A stretch of 64,000 bases of DNA from UBA5078 sp051252515 (GTDB taxonomy: Bacteria; Pseudomonadota; Gammaproteobacteria; Pseudomonadales; Pseudohongiellaceae): NCBI GenBank assembly GCA_051252515.1, contig JBPOFS010000001.1, positions 310,001-374,000 on the forward strand. Direction: 5' to 3'. The notes beneath the pieces were generated by a model that made no database searches, was not told where the DNA came from, and saw nothing but the letters and a program-made list of their open reading frames with translations. Below are positions 45,953-54,142 of the stretch, in pieces. A program made the position numbers and the translations under genes. Each line of letters opens with the position of its first letter. The stretch's first letter is position 1.

Positions 45953-46432
45953 TTAAAGCAGGTTTAGAATCGCTTCGGCCGCACTACCTTCAATACCACC
46001 GGCGGGCTCTACTGCAATATGACTAACCACGCCATTATCAACAATCATGGCGTAACGCTGACTTCGCGTGCCCATGCCATAACCAGCCGCATCCATTTCT
46101 AGGCCTACTGCCTTCGTGAATGTGCCATTGCCATCAGCGAGCATTGTGAGCTCTTCAGCGTTCTGAGACTTGCCCCAAGCATCCATTACAAACGCATCAT
46201 TAACAGACAAACACGCGATAGTATCGACGCCTTTCGCTTTGATTTTATCGGCAAGCACGACGTAACCTGGAAGATGGGTCACGGTGCAGCCAGGCGTGAA
46301 AGCGCCAGGGAGGGCAAATAGCACTACTTTCTTGCCGGAGAAGATTTCATCAGTAGTGATGTCCTGTGGACCTTTCTCACCCATAATTTTAATAGTGACT
46401 GCAGGAATTTTGTCGCCAGTGGCAATGCTCAT
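45953..46432 (-). CDS. Peroxiredoxin, Prx5 type
   Basis: 159 residues with the peroxidatic Cys in PGAFTPGCTVTHLPGY (Cys near 48) and a C-terminal AEAILNLL as in the Prx5/hybrid Prx branch. It reduces peroxides using glutathione/glutaredoxin or thioredoxin. The ATG has GGAG 8 bases upstream. It is full length for the single-domain form; no glutaredoxin domain is fused. Confidence 0.9.
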   Translation of the reverse strand: MSIATGDKIPAVTIKIMGEKGPQDITTDEIFSGKKVVLFALPGAFTPGCTVTHLPGYVVLADKIKAKGVDTIACLSVNDAFVMDAWGKSQNAEELTMLADGNGTFTKAVGLEMDAAGYGMGTRSQRYAMIVDNGVVSHIAVEPAGGIEGSAAEAILNLL

Positions 46433-46612
46433 TGAGAAATCTCCGAAGATAATGAATTGGTCAAATCACACCCAAGCCTTTTAAAAATGGGGGCTGTGCG
46501 CGATATTATTAAGAATGATGATGGTAGCAAACTTCTAGTGAACTTACACAAGCACAAGTAGAGATATTTAGCCTGTCATGAAGCCCGCTAGCGTACTGCA
46601 TTTTGCAGTGCT

Positions 46613-47437
46613 TCAGTGAGTTCCCACGCTTTTCGACTCGACAACCGCATCAATCCACTCAAGGTGCATCGAGACACGCTCATACACGCCCACTGCGCCA
46701 TACAAACCCTGCACGCCGCGCGGTGCATTTTGGGCAGAAATTTCACCTACAGCGATGCCGGCAACTCCCCACCCATTGTCGATACGCAAAAGAGCTGGCC
46801 CACCGCTGTCACCTAGCCCTGGGAGCCCCTCTAGTGCAACGGCCTTACTGTTTGGCAATCGAGGGTCATCAAAGTCGAAACGCAGCCGTGACTGGGCCTG
46901 GGTGACTAGATTGCGTGCTTGACGAAAACGCCCGTCGTCGCGCTGTATCCCCGTGGTGCCCAAACCAGAGAAGCCCCATCCCAAGAGAGTGGCCACTCGA
47001 TCGCGCTCATCTTGTGATCGATACAGCGCCAAAGGGATGGGCAACGCTAAGGGGCTACTTAAGTGCAGCAATGCTAGGTCGACCTCTTCGTTGAGCCTAG
47101 CTTCGTCATAGCGATAAGCATAATTAGGGTGCATGACGACTTGATCAATCCCCTCTACCTCCCCCGCTATTTGGACTATATACTCGCCCGCCCGCTGAAT
47201 ATGCCCACGCAGATCTGTCTCCTCCACGCAGTGCGCCGCCGTCAGCGCCCATTGTGGATGAATGAGTGTCGCCACACAGACTTTACGATCTGAGCGCTGC
47301 TCGAGCCAAAACACTGCAGGAAAAGTGGATTCACTAGCCACATATTGGGAGTATCCAGTATCATGCCTAATAACAATGGCATGAACACTGCCAACACTTG
47401 CCAATATTATTAGTGCTATTAAAATTCGACTTGGCAC
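46613..47437 (-). CDS. Secreted trypsin-like serine protease (S1 family)
   Basis: 274 residues from a GTG start. A signal peptide (about residues 1-20, LIALIILASVGSVHA) is followed by an S1 domain with all three catalytic residues: His in LTAAHC (near 69), Asp in DLALLHL (near 121) and Ser in GDSGGP (near 212). It should act in the periplasm or outside the cell. The activation site is not the classic IVGG, so its maturation is unclear. Substrate unknown. Confidence 0.87.
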   Translation of the reverse strand: MPSRILIALIILASVGSVHAIVIRHDTGYSQYVASESTFPAVFWLEQRSDRKVCVATLIHPQWALTAAHCVEETDLRGHIQRAGEYIVQIAGEVEGIDQVVMHPNYAYRYDEARLNEEVDLALLHLSSPLALPIPLALYRSQDERDRVATLLGWGFSGLGTTGIQRDDGRFRQARNLVTQAQSRLRFDFDDPRLPNSKAVALEGLPGLGDSGGPALLRIDNGWGVAGIAVGEISAQNAPRGVQGLYGAVGVYERVSMHLEWIDAVVESKSVGTH

Positions 47438-47495
47438 CGTGCTATCCCGTAGTTGTTAACACACTGTATTTTTGCATCGATTGAGAGCGCCTACT

Positions 47496-47702
47496 ATGAG
47501 CAAAGAAACCGAGCCTGCCGCACAAGCGACCACACCGATCACTGATCACACCGATATTTCCGATGAGCGTGAGTACGAGCAAAGCGGACTGTACCCCGCC
47601 GAAGGAAAATCCTTTCGCATCGTCGCCTTGCTTGGCTCACTATTCGTCGTTGTAGTCCTGATTGCTGTTTCGGCCTACTTGCTCGACAGAATTCTTATCT
47701 AA
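47496..47702 (+). CDS. Small single-pass membrane protein, unknown function
   Basis: 68 residues from the ATG at 47496 (an upstream TTG at 47472 is less likely; GAGAG lies before the ATG). An acidic N-terminal half of about 40 residues is followed by one strong membrane helix (IVALLGSLFVVVVLIAVSAYLL) near the C-terminus. I do not recognize the family. It converges with another tiny membrane protein gene 5 bases away. Confidence 0.6.
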   Translation: MSKETEPAAQATTPITDHTDISDEREYEQSGLYPAEGKSFRIVALLGSLFVVVVLIAVSAYLLDRILI

Positions 47703-47707
47703 GGATG

Positions 47708-47890
47708 CTAGCGACGCAAGCGCCGTGCCACGCGAAGATTGGGCCGTTCACGCTTTTTCGTGCTCATTTTAAATATCGCATAAAGCCGGAACATAATGAC
47801 CAGTATTGCCAGCACGACAAAGGCAATGATACTAAATACCAACCATTGCTCTTGCGTCCAATCATTAGTGATAATCCAGTTCTCTAACAT
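47708..47890 (-). CDS. Small membrane protein with basic C-terminus, unknown function
   Basis: 60 residues. The ATG has a textbook AAGGAGG site 8 bases upstream, which supports a real gene. One membrane helix (LVFSIIAFVVLAILVIMF, about residues 17-34) is followed by a highly basic tail (KKRERPNLRVARRLRR), so the C-terminus should stay in the cytoplasm. No family recognized. It lies between the Lon-domain gene and the small protein at 47496. Confidence 0.65.
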   Translation of the reverse strand: MLENWIITNDWTQEQWLVFSIIAFVVLAILVIMFRLYAIFKMSTKKRERPNLRVARRLRR

Positions 47891-47919
47891 ATGTATATCC
47901 TCCTTCAGTCGTAAAGCCT

Positions 47920-48558
47920 TTAGCCTTCGTCCATCATATGATGGAGTAGCGCCTCGATTTCCTCGATACGCTGCTTAGGGTCTTGAAGCTCCAACAACGC
48001 CTGCTTGCGCTCTAACGAGAGAGGCACAAGCTCACTTAAGCGCCAACCCAACTCTCGCAAATCATGATAGGCGATGTTCATGCCTAGCTTGCTAATCACT
48101 GGATGGCTGACCAATTGCTCTACCAGATCCACCAACACCTCATGTTGATTATCAACCTCTATCGCCTCTTCGCCAATTAGATCGACGTCACAAAACTTGA
48201 CTGTCGCTCTAAGCACCTGGCTTTTATCGTAATCACATTCCTGCACCATGAATTTTTGGACGCCTTCAACAGTGACTCCCAATAAGCCATTCGGCAATTG
48301 ATCCCAATCAACAATCTTGGCGTAGGTCCCGACTCGATGCACCTGCTGTCGCGCCCCAGGCGTTACGACTTCTTCGCCATCTTTCAACAAACAAACACCG
48401 AAGCCTTTGTCGTTACGCATACAATCCGTGATGAGATCGATATAGCGTTGTTCAAAAATCTGTAGCGGCAAGCGCCCCTTGGGAAACAAGACAGACTTCA
48501 ATGGAAACAATGCGATACTATCGATTGCTCCTTTCTCGGCGACGCCTAAATCCGTCAT
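47920..48558 (-). CDS. Lon N-terminal (LON substrate-binding) domain protein
   Basis: 212 residues from the ATG at 48558, which has GAGGA 7 bases upstream; a longer frame reaching back into mpl is unlikely. The N-terminus IALFPLKSVLFPKGRLPLQI and FEQRYIDLITDCM are the hallmark of free-standing LON domains (YcaC/PUB-like, COG2802). No protease or ATPase domain follows, so it binds rather than cuts proteins. Its cellular role is not known. It follows mpl by 37 bases and probably shares its transcript. Confidence 0.87.
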   Translation of the reverse strand: MTDLGVAEKGAIDSIALFPLKSVLFPKGRLPLQIFEQRYIDLITDCMRNDKGFGVCLLKDGEEVVTPGARQQVHRVGTYAKIVDWDQLPNGLLGVTVEGVQKFMVQECDYDKSQVLRATVKFCDVDLIGEEAIEVDNQHEVLVDLVEQLVSHPVISKLGMNIAYHDLRELGWRLSELVPLSLERKQALLELQDPKQRIEEIEALLHHMMDEG

Positions 48559-48595
48559 TGCTGATTCCTCTAAAAACTCAGTATGTATTCTAGCG

Positions 48596-50017
48596 CTAAG
48601 CGGTTTTTGCTCGCAGCGCTTGCAGTAATTTTTGATGAATTCCGCCGAAACCACCATTGCTCATAATGACCACATCATCACCATCACGCACTTCTGCCAA
48701 CAGGGCCTGAATCAGGCCATCAAAGGAATCGACGACTCTCGCAGGCGAAGGGCTTGAGGCCGCGACACTAGGCAAATCTAGCCCTAGAGTGCCCGCATCG
48801 TACCAAAACGTCAGGTCTGCACTCGCACAGGCCTGCCCCAAGACTGATTGATGCACGCCCATTTTCATGGTGTTGGAGCGAGGCTCGATCACCGCAATCA
48901 ATCGCCCCTCTCGCTTAGCGCTGTCAAATTTCGCACGCAAGCCCTTCAAGGTAATTTCAATAGCCGTTGGGTGGTGAGCAAAGTCATCATAAAGACGAAT
49001 CCCGTCAACCTCCCCCACTAACTCTTGACGCCGTTTGACGCCCTCAAACTGCCCAAGCGCTTCACAGGCGACATCGATAGCCACACCCGCATGATGCGCG
49101 GCAGCAACCGCCGCCAATGCGTTCTTCACATTGTGCTTCCCACTTGCCCCCCAAGTCACCACTGCGCTGTGCGCTAGAGTGCCCGCATTGTACTTACACA
49201 GCTCAAACTGACTGGCATCTTGCTCTATCAGGCGTACAGTCCAGAAAATCCCCTCGGCTTGCGGCTGAGCCGCCTCCCCTTCTTCCAAAAAGGCCATGGC
49301 TTGTCGCCCACTCCAGCACCCCTGCTCCAACACCGCTTCAATATTTGCATCGTCTGCTGGCGAAATAATCACGCCATTGCCAGGGATGATACGAACAAGA
49401 TGATGAAACTGACGCTGAATCGCCGCCAAGTCGGGGAAAATATCGCCATGATCAAATTCAAGATTATTGAAAATCGCGGTACGTGGCGCGTAGTGCACAA
49501 ACTTAGAACGCTTATCGAAGAAGGCGCTGTCATACTCATCGGCTTCGACGACAAAAAACGGGGACTCCCCTAAATCCGCAGAGCTAGTGAAGTTTTTCGC
49601 CACCCCGCCAATGAGATAGCCAGGGTTCAAACCGGCATGACGTAATATCCACGCCAACATCGAGCTAGTGGTCGTCTTGCCGTGTGTTCCTGCCACCGCG
49701 AGCACCCAACGGCCACGCAACACATATTGCGCCAACCACTGCGGACCAGAGCAATAATCCAGACCTTGTTCCAGAGTGTATTCGACAGCGGGGTTGCCAC
49801 GAGACATTGCATTGCCTATCACCACCAAATCAGGGTGAGGCTGTAAATGCTCGACTTTAAAGCCTTGCTGCAAGGTAATGCCTTGCTCCTCTAGCTGCGT
49901 ACTCATCGGAGGGTAAACGTTTGCATCTGAACCACTCACCGTATGACCGAGCTGTTTCGCTAATACGGCAAGGCTGCCCATGAAGGTGCCACAAATGCCA
50001 AGAATGTGAATATGCAT
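48596..50017 (-). CDS. mpl: UDP-MurNAc:L-Ala-gamma-D-Glu-meso-DAP ligase
   Basis: 473 residues from the ATG at 50017. The N-terminal GICGTFMGSLA is diagnostic of Mpl as opposed to MurC. The ATP loop is GTHGKTTTSS (near 112), with EADEYDSAFFDKRSKF and HNVKNALAA in the central domain and YDDFAHHPTAI in the C-terminal one. It recycles murein tripeptide by joining it to UDP-MurNAc in the cytoplasm. Length matches the E. coli enzyme (457). Sequence upstream of 50017 reads open but lacks homology signs and overlaps the divergent gene. Confidence 0.94.
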   Translation of the reverse strand: MHIHILGICGTFMGSLAVLAKQLGHTVSGSDANVYPPMSTQLEEQGITLQQGFKVEHLQPHPDLVVIGNAMSRGNPAVEYTLEQGLDYCSGPQWLAQYVLRGRWVLAVAGTHGKTTTSSMLAWILRHAGLNPGYLIGGVAKNFTSSADLGESPFFVVEADEYDSAFFDKRSKFVHYAPRTAIFNNLEFDHGDIFPDLAAIQRQFHHLVRIIPGNGVIISPADDANIEAVLEQGCWSGRQAMAFLEEGEAAQPQAEGIFWTVRLIEQDASQFELCKYNAGTLAHSAVVTWGASGKHNVKNALAAVAAAHHAGVAIDVACEALGQFEGVKRRQELVGEVDGIRLYDDFAHHPTAIEITLKGLRAKFDSAKREGRLIAVIEPRSNTMKMGVHQSVLGQACASADLTFWYDAGTLGLDLPSVAASSPSPARVVDSFDGLIQALLAEVRDGDDVVIMSNGGFGGIHQKLLQALRAKTA

Positions 50018-50134
50018 AGTGCTGTCTCTAAATGTGGCGCCCGCCTGTTTGTAGGCACATGGCCGTGATTGCACGCATTGTCTCAAAATAGTGGGTGCAG
50101 TAACATCCCGAGCACCACCACTAAGAGCCATCCT

Positions 50135-50713
50135 ATGCACATCGAATCGTTTTGGGAATATTCCTGTCGCGTCTATCGCCAAGCCGGTGTGAGCGAGCAT
50201 TGTCTGCACCTGCAAGATGAGTACGCTCTTGATGTGAATCTCTTGCTGATGTGTTGCTGGCACGCCGAGACACGCGGGGTGATCGACGGCGCTACTCTCA
50301 CGCAAATGATCACCCAATCACAGGAGTGGTCGAGCAGTGTGGTTAAGCCGCTACGAAGCGTGCGCCGTTGGATGAAGATCCAGTTAACCCACGACGCGGA
50401 GACCCATGCGTTAGAGTCGGAGCCACTTATAGCGTTACGCGAAGAGATCAAGAAGCTCGAGTTGAGAACGGAGCAGTATCAACAAGCGTTCTTAGAAAAG
50501 ATGGTGACACGCCCGCCCACAGAGCAGAATGAGACACAACGACTGCAAGCAGCTAGCCATTGTGTTCATGAATTGTTCTTACAACAAAAGCGAGTGGTTT
50601 CTGAGGAGTTGATTGCGGCAAGTAGCGATCTTATTGTCGCAGTAGCCGCTCATGAAGCGCTTGATCATGACCAAGCGCTTAGGATTTGCGTGCAGTCTCT
50701 GCAACACCCTTAG
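50135..50713 (+). CDS. TIGR02444 family protein (DUF2390)
   Basis: 192 residues from the ATG at 50135. It begins FWEYSCRVYRQAGVSEHCLHLQ and then has EYALDVNLLLMCCW, the recognition segment of the TIGR02444 family of small gammaproteobacterial proteins of unknown function. The rest is mainly helical. It is divergent from mpl, as is often seen near cell-wall genes, and its last codons overlap the convergent ubiX end by 4 bases. Confidence 0.75.
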   Translation: MHIESFWEYSCRVYRQAGVSEHCLHLQDEYALDVNLLLMCCWHAETRGVIDGATLTQMITQSQEWSSSVVKPLRSVRRWMKIQLTHDAETHALESEPLIALREEIKKLELRTEQYQQAFLEKMVTRPPTEQNETQRLQAASHCVHELFLQQKRVVSEELIAASSDLIVAVAAHEALDHDQALRICVQSLQHP

Positions 50714-51279
50714 TTTTTTCTTACCCCTTCCCAGCGCTTCACTATTCCGGCATCAATATTAAACAAATCAAGCACTCGCCCTACACTGTGATTGATAATA
50801 TCGTCGATGGTCTGAGGGTTATTGTATAGCGCAGGCATTGGCGGCGCGATGATGGCCCCCAACTGACACGCTTTGAGCATTAACTCACAATGCCCGGCAT
50901 GTAACGGGGACTCTCTTGGCATAAGCACCAAACGACGCTGCTCTTTGAGCACTACATCTGCCGCTCTAACGAGCAAGTTGTCCGCATAAGAGTGCACAAT
51001 CCCCGACAAAGACTTCATGGAGCATGGAGCGACAATCATGCCATCGGTGCGAAACGAGCCACTCGCGATTGAGGCGGCCATGTCATTGATAGAATGCACG
51101 TGATCGGCCAGCGCTTGCACAGCACTGAGCTCCCACTGAGTCTCAATGGCGATATTCAATTTCGCGCCGTTACTGAGCACTAAATGGGTTTCAACCTCGT
51201 CCACTGTCTTGAGAACTTCCAGTAAACGAATGCCATAGATCAACCCACTTGCCCCTGACATACCAATCGTGATTCGCAT
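50710..51279 (-). CDS. ubiX: Flavin prenyltransferase UbiX
   Basis: 189 residues, the same length as E. coli UbiX, from the ATG at 51279 with AGGAT 6 bases upstream. Motifs: IGMSGASGLIYGIRLL at the N-terminus (FMN binding), APCSMKSLSGIVHSYADNLL, LKEQRRLVLMPRESPLH and the PPMPALYNNPQTIDD segment. It makes prenylated FMN for the UbiD decarboxylase of ubiquinone synthesis. Confidence 0.95.
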   Translation of the reverse strand: MRITIGMSGASGLIYGIRLLEVLKTVDEVETHLVLSNGAKLNIAIETQWELSAVQALADHVHSINDMAASIASGSFRTDGMIVAPCSMKSLSGIVHSYADNLLVRAADVVLKEQRRLVLMPRESPLHAGHCELMLKACQLGAIIAPPMPALYNNPQTIDDIINHSVGRVLDLFNIDAGIVKRWEGVRKN

Positions 51280-51390
51280 TTTGTATCCTATTGTTCTTAC
51301 TTCAATTCCGGAGCAGTCGTTGCCTTGCAAAGCCCCTAAAGGGTAACATCTCCGATTCATTTATCGCGCAGACTAGCAGGTTCTCACACC

Positions 51391-52650
51391 ATGGCCAAAG
51401 CAAACCTTTTCTATGCCCAATCGGGCGGCGTCACTTCCGTCATTAATGCCAGTGCCTGCGGGGTCATCGAAACTGCACGTCAAAACAAAGATAGAATAGG
51501 CAAAGTGTATGCCGGTCGCAATGGCATTATCGGCGCTCTGCGCGAAGAATTAATCGACACAAGCAAAGAGTCAGCCACCACGATCGCCGCATTACGGCAC
51601 ACCCCCTCGGGCGCATTCGGCTCTTGTCGTTACAAGCTAAAAAGCTTTGCTGAAAACAAAGCAGAATACGAACGCCTAATGGAAGTGTTTAAAGCCCACA
51701 ACATTCGCTACTTCCTCTACAACGGGGGTGGAGATTCACAAGATACCGCCAACAAAATTGCACAATTGAGCATTGAAGTAGGCTTTCCTATTCAATGTAT
51801 CGGTGTTCCGAAGACTGTTGATAACGACCTCCCTATTACAGACAACTGCCCAGGTTTTGGCTCTGTCGCAAAATACGTCGCAGTATCCATTCGTGAGGCC
51901 GGCCTAGATGTGGCCTCGATGTGTGAAAGCTCCACAAAAGTATTTGTGATGGAAGTGATGGGCCGTCATGCAGGATGGATTGCAGGAGCAGCAGGACTAG
52001 CCTCTGAGCAAGAAGGCGATGCACCGCATATCATTCTTTTCCCTGAGATCGCGTTTAACCAGAAAAAGTTTTTAAGCAAAGTAAAAAGCTGTGTGAAAAA
52101 ATTTGGCTACTGCGCAATCGTGGTTTCAGAAGGGGCGCAAAACAAAGACGGCAGCTTCCTTGCTGACGCAGGAGGCAAAGATGCCTTCGGTCACGTCCAA
52201 CTAGGAGGCGTTGCGCCCTTTGTTGCCGAAATGATTAAACGTGAGCTAGGGTATAAATATCATTGGGCAGTTTCAGACTACCTCCAACGTGCTGCTCGAC
52301 ACATCGCCTCAGCTACTGATGTAGAACAAGCCTATGCGATGGGCAAGGCCGCTGTTGAATACGCCTTAGCTGGAAAAAATGCCATCATGCCGACGATTGT
52401 TCGTAAGCCCGGCAAGAAATATAGCTGGAGTGTTGGAGAGGCGAAACTGGCCGATGTCGCGAACGTCGAGAAAACCATGCCGCGTGATTACATTACTAAA
52501 GATGGTTTTGGGATTACTGAAAAGGCACGCGAATATTTTGCGCCGCTTATCCAAGGAGAAGATTACCCTCCCTATAAAAACGGCCTGCCACAATACGCGC
52601 GTTTAAAGAAAGTGCTGGTGCCGCAAAAACTAAAGAAATGGAAAGACTAA
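51391..52650 (+). CDS. pfp: Pyrophosphate-dependent 6-phosphofructokinase
   Basis: 419 residues of the long bacterial PFK-A type. Motifs: YAQSGGVTSVINAS at the N-terminus, NGGGDSQDTANKIA, PKTVDNDLPITDNCPGFGS and MGRHAGWIAG. Lys in PKTVDND, where ATP-PFKs have GTIDND, marks a PPi-dependent enzyme, which interconverts fructose 6-phosphate and fructose 1,6-bisphosphate reversibly. Such enzymes often replace ATP-PFK in methylotrophic and marine Gammaproteobacteria. It stands alone, followed by a strong hairpin. Confidence 0.9.
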   Translation: MAKANLFYAQSGGVTSVINASACGVIETARQNKDRIGKVYAGRNGIIGALREELIDTSKESATTIAALRHTPSGAFGSCRYKLKSFAENKAEYERLMEVFKAHNIRYFLYNGGGDSQDTANKIAQLSIEVGFPIQCIGVPKTVDNDLPITDNCPGFGSVAKYVAVSIREAGLDVASMCESSTKVFVMEVMGRHAGWIAGAAGLASEQEGDAPHIILFPEIAFNQKKFLSKVKSCVKKFGYCAIVVSEGAQNKDGSFLADAGGKDAFGHVQLGGVAPFVAEMIKRELGYKYHWAVSDYLQRAARHIASATDVEQAYAMGKAAVEYALAGKNAIMPTIVRKPGKKYSWSVGEAKLADVANVEKTMPRDYITKDGFGITEKAREYFAPLIQGEDYPPYKNGLPQYARLKKVLVPQKLKKWKD

Positions 52651-52663
52651 AGTCTTAACGCGT

Positions 52664-52690
52664 CTTATCCGTCACGCCGTGACGGATAAG
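52664..52690. terminator. Strong hairpin between convergent pfp and pdxH
   Basis: A perfect 11-base inverted repeat (CTTATCCGTCA at 52664-52674, TGACGGATAAG at 52680-52690, loop CGCCG) lies between the two gene ends. Neither side has a T-run, so it may end transcription in both directions only weakly, or stabilize mRNA ends. Confidence 0.55.
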
Positions 52691-52697
52691 CGTTGTA

Positions 52698-53336
52698 TCA
52701 AGGAGCCAGGCGCTCCACTTTCCAGCTTTCACCTGCCTGCAAGGTGAACTCAAATCGATCGTGCAAACGATGCTCACCGCCCTGCCAAAACTCTATTTGT
52801 AATGGACGGACTCGATAGCCCCCCCAGAACTCTGGCAACGGAATATCTCCCTGCGCATATTTACGCCCAATCGATTCCCATTGCTTAAGCAAAACATCTT
52901 TGGAACGCAATGGCCGGCTCTGTGCGGACGCCCAAGCGGCTAACTGACTCTCGCGCGGACGTGAACTAAAATACTTTTGCGATTCAGCAACAGAAATACG
53001 CTCAGCCACTCCAGAGACTTCCACTTGACGCTCAATGCTGTGCCAAGGGAAATGCAGACTGACTTTAGCGTTGCAGCTGATTTCTCGCGCCTTTCGACTT
53101 TCGTAATTAGTAAAAAAGATAAAGCCTTTTTCATCAAACGACTTCAACAGCACGATTCTTTGGCTCGGTTGACCGTCTCTTCCAACAGAGGCGACAGTCA
53201 TGGCGTTCGCATCAGGAACTCCCATTTCGATTGCTTCCTGCAACCAGCGGTCGAAAAATGCTAAAGGCTCATCGGTTAGATCTTCTTGATCCAGCGCGCC
53301 TCGCACAAACTCTCGACGAATTGCTTGTAAATCCAT
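52698..53336 (-). CDS. pdxH: Pyridoxamine/pyridoxine 5'-phosphate oxidase
   Basis: 212 residues. FMN-binding segments are QRIVLLKSFDEKGFIFFTN and SRKAREISCNAKVSLHFPW, with VEVSGVAERIS, SQKYFSSRPRESQLAAWAS and the C-terminal YRVRPLQIEFWQGGEHRLHDR, all typical of PdxH. It makes pyridoxal phosphate using FMN and oxygen. AAGGA lies before the ATG. Length agrees with E. coli PdxH (218). Confidence 0.95.
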   Translation of the reverse strand: MDLQAIRREFVRGALDQEDLTDEPLAFFDRWLQEAIEMGVPDANAMTVASVGRDGQPSQRIVLLKSFDEKGFIFFTNYESRKAREISCNAKVSLHFPWHSIERQVEVSGVAERISVAESQKYFSSRPRESQLAAWASAQSRPLRSKDVLLKQWESIGRKYAQGDIPLPEFWGGYRVRPLQIEFWQGGEHRLHDRFEFTLQAGESWKVERLAP

Positions 53337-53418
53337 GTGTTTTCCTTACCGTGAATCTTACAGAGGCACTTTCATCCCTCATGTCTGGGTTCACTTAACT
53401 GTTCAATAGAGCGTTTTT

Positions 53419-54051
53419 TCAGCGAACAAATTTACCGTATTCCCAGACTTGCTCTCTAATCGTTCCGCTAGGATAGATAAACGTCCCCGGACCGTGTTTG
53501 TCGTTTGCGAAGAATTCACCAACGTACTTCTGACCATCCGACCACCGGTAAGTTCCCCTGCCTTGGTATAGGTCATTAACAAACATGCCGGTGTAATTCT
53601 CTACGTTCTCGGACAACCAGTGCTCTGAATACTTATTTTCGCTCCAATCTGTTAAGCCGAAAAAGTAAGAACCACGTCCCTCTCGTTTATCGTTCTTCCA
53701 AAACCCAATGTAAAGCTTGTCGATGCCATTGTAATAGGTGCCTCGACCAACACGGACGCCTTCGTCCCAGTTACCATCGTAGTAAGCTCTGTTGTTGAGC
53801 GTCACCATTTCGGTCAGCTTGCCATAGCCATGATATTTGCCGTCTTTAAAGTTGCCGCGATACGTATCCGTTCCTAGCGTCGTCTTCATCTCTAAGGTCC
53901 CGTAACCGTTCTCGCAATCTCCAAAGATGCAGGCACGACTGACTTCTCGAACATCTTGCACCGGACGATTACCTTGCGCACTGACAGAGCTGCAAAACAC
54001 TGTTGCACTGAGTAAAAGCATCAGTGTTCCTAGCGCGTGTTTCCTATTCAT
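53419..54051 (-). CDS. Secreted MORN-repeat protein
   Basis: 210 residues from the ATG at 54051, supported by GAGGGA 6 bases upstream. A signal peptide (about 1-26, ALGTLMLLLSATVFCSSVSA) is followed by about six MORN-type repeats of the YxGxWxxGxxxGxGxxxY kind, for example YRGNFKDGKYHGYGKL, YDGNWDEGVRVGRGTYY and YVGEFFANDKHGPGTFIYP. Cys near 46 and 51 could form a disulfide. MORN repeats bind membranes or proteins; a periplasmic role is likely, exact function unknown. Confidence 0.82.
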   Translation of the reverse strand: MNRKHALGTLMLLLSATVFCSSVSAQGNRPVQDVREVSRACIFGDCENGYGTLEMKTTLGTDTYRGNFKDGKYHGYGKLTEMVTLNNRAYYDGNWDEGVRVGRGTYYNGIDKLYIGFWKNDKREGRGSYFFGLTDWSENKYSEHWLSENVENYTGMFVNDLYQGRGTYRWSDGQKYVGEFFANDKHGPGTFIYPSGTIREQVWEYGKFVR

Positions 54052-54142
54052 ATTTAGTCCCTCAATTTTGTGAACGTCTATAACATTCAAAATAGTGTCT
54101 CTCTAGGGCTGTTTCAATCCCAGAGTTATAACATCCTTGTTT

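Noticed and set aside
46595..46609. Small hairpin ACTGCA-TTT-TGCAGT just past the serine protease gene
   Set aside because: Six-base stem with no T-run on the minus strand; not enough for a terminator call.
48559..48657. N-terminal extension of the Lon-domain protein into mpl
   Set aside because: The ATG at 48558 has a good ribosome binding site and the family N-terminus begins right after it.
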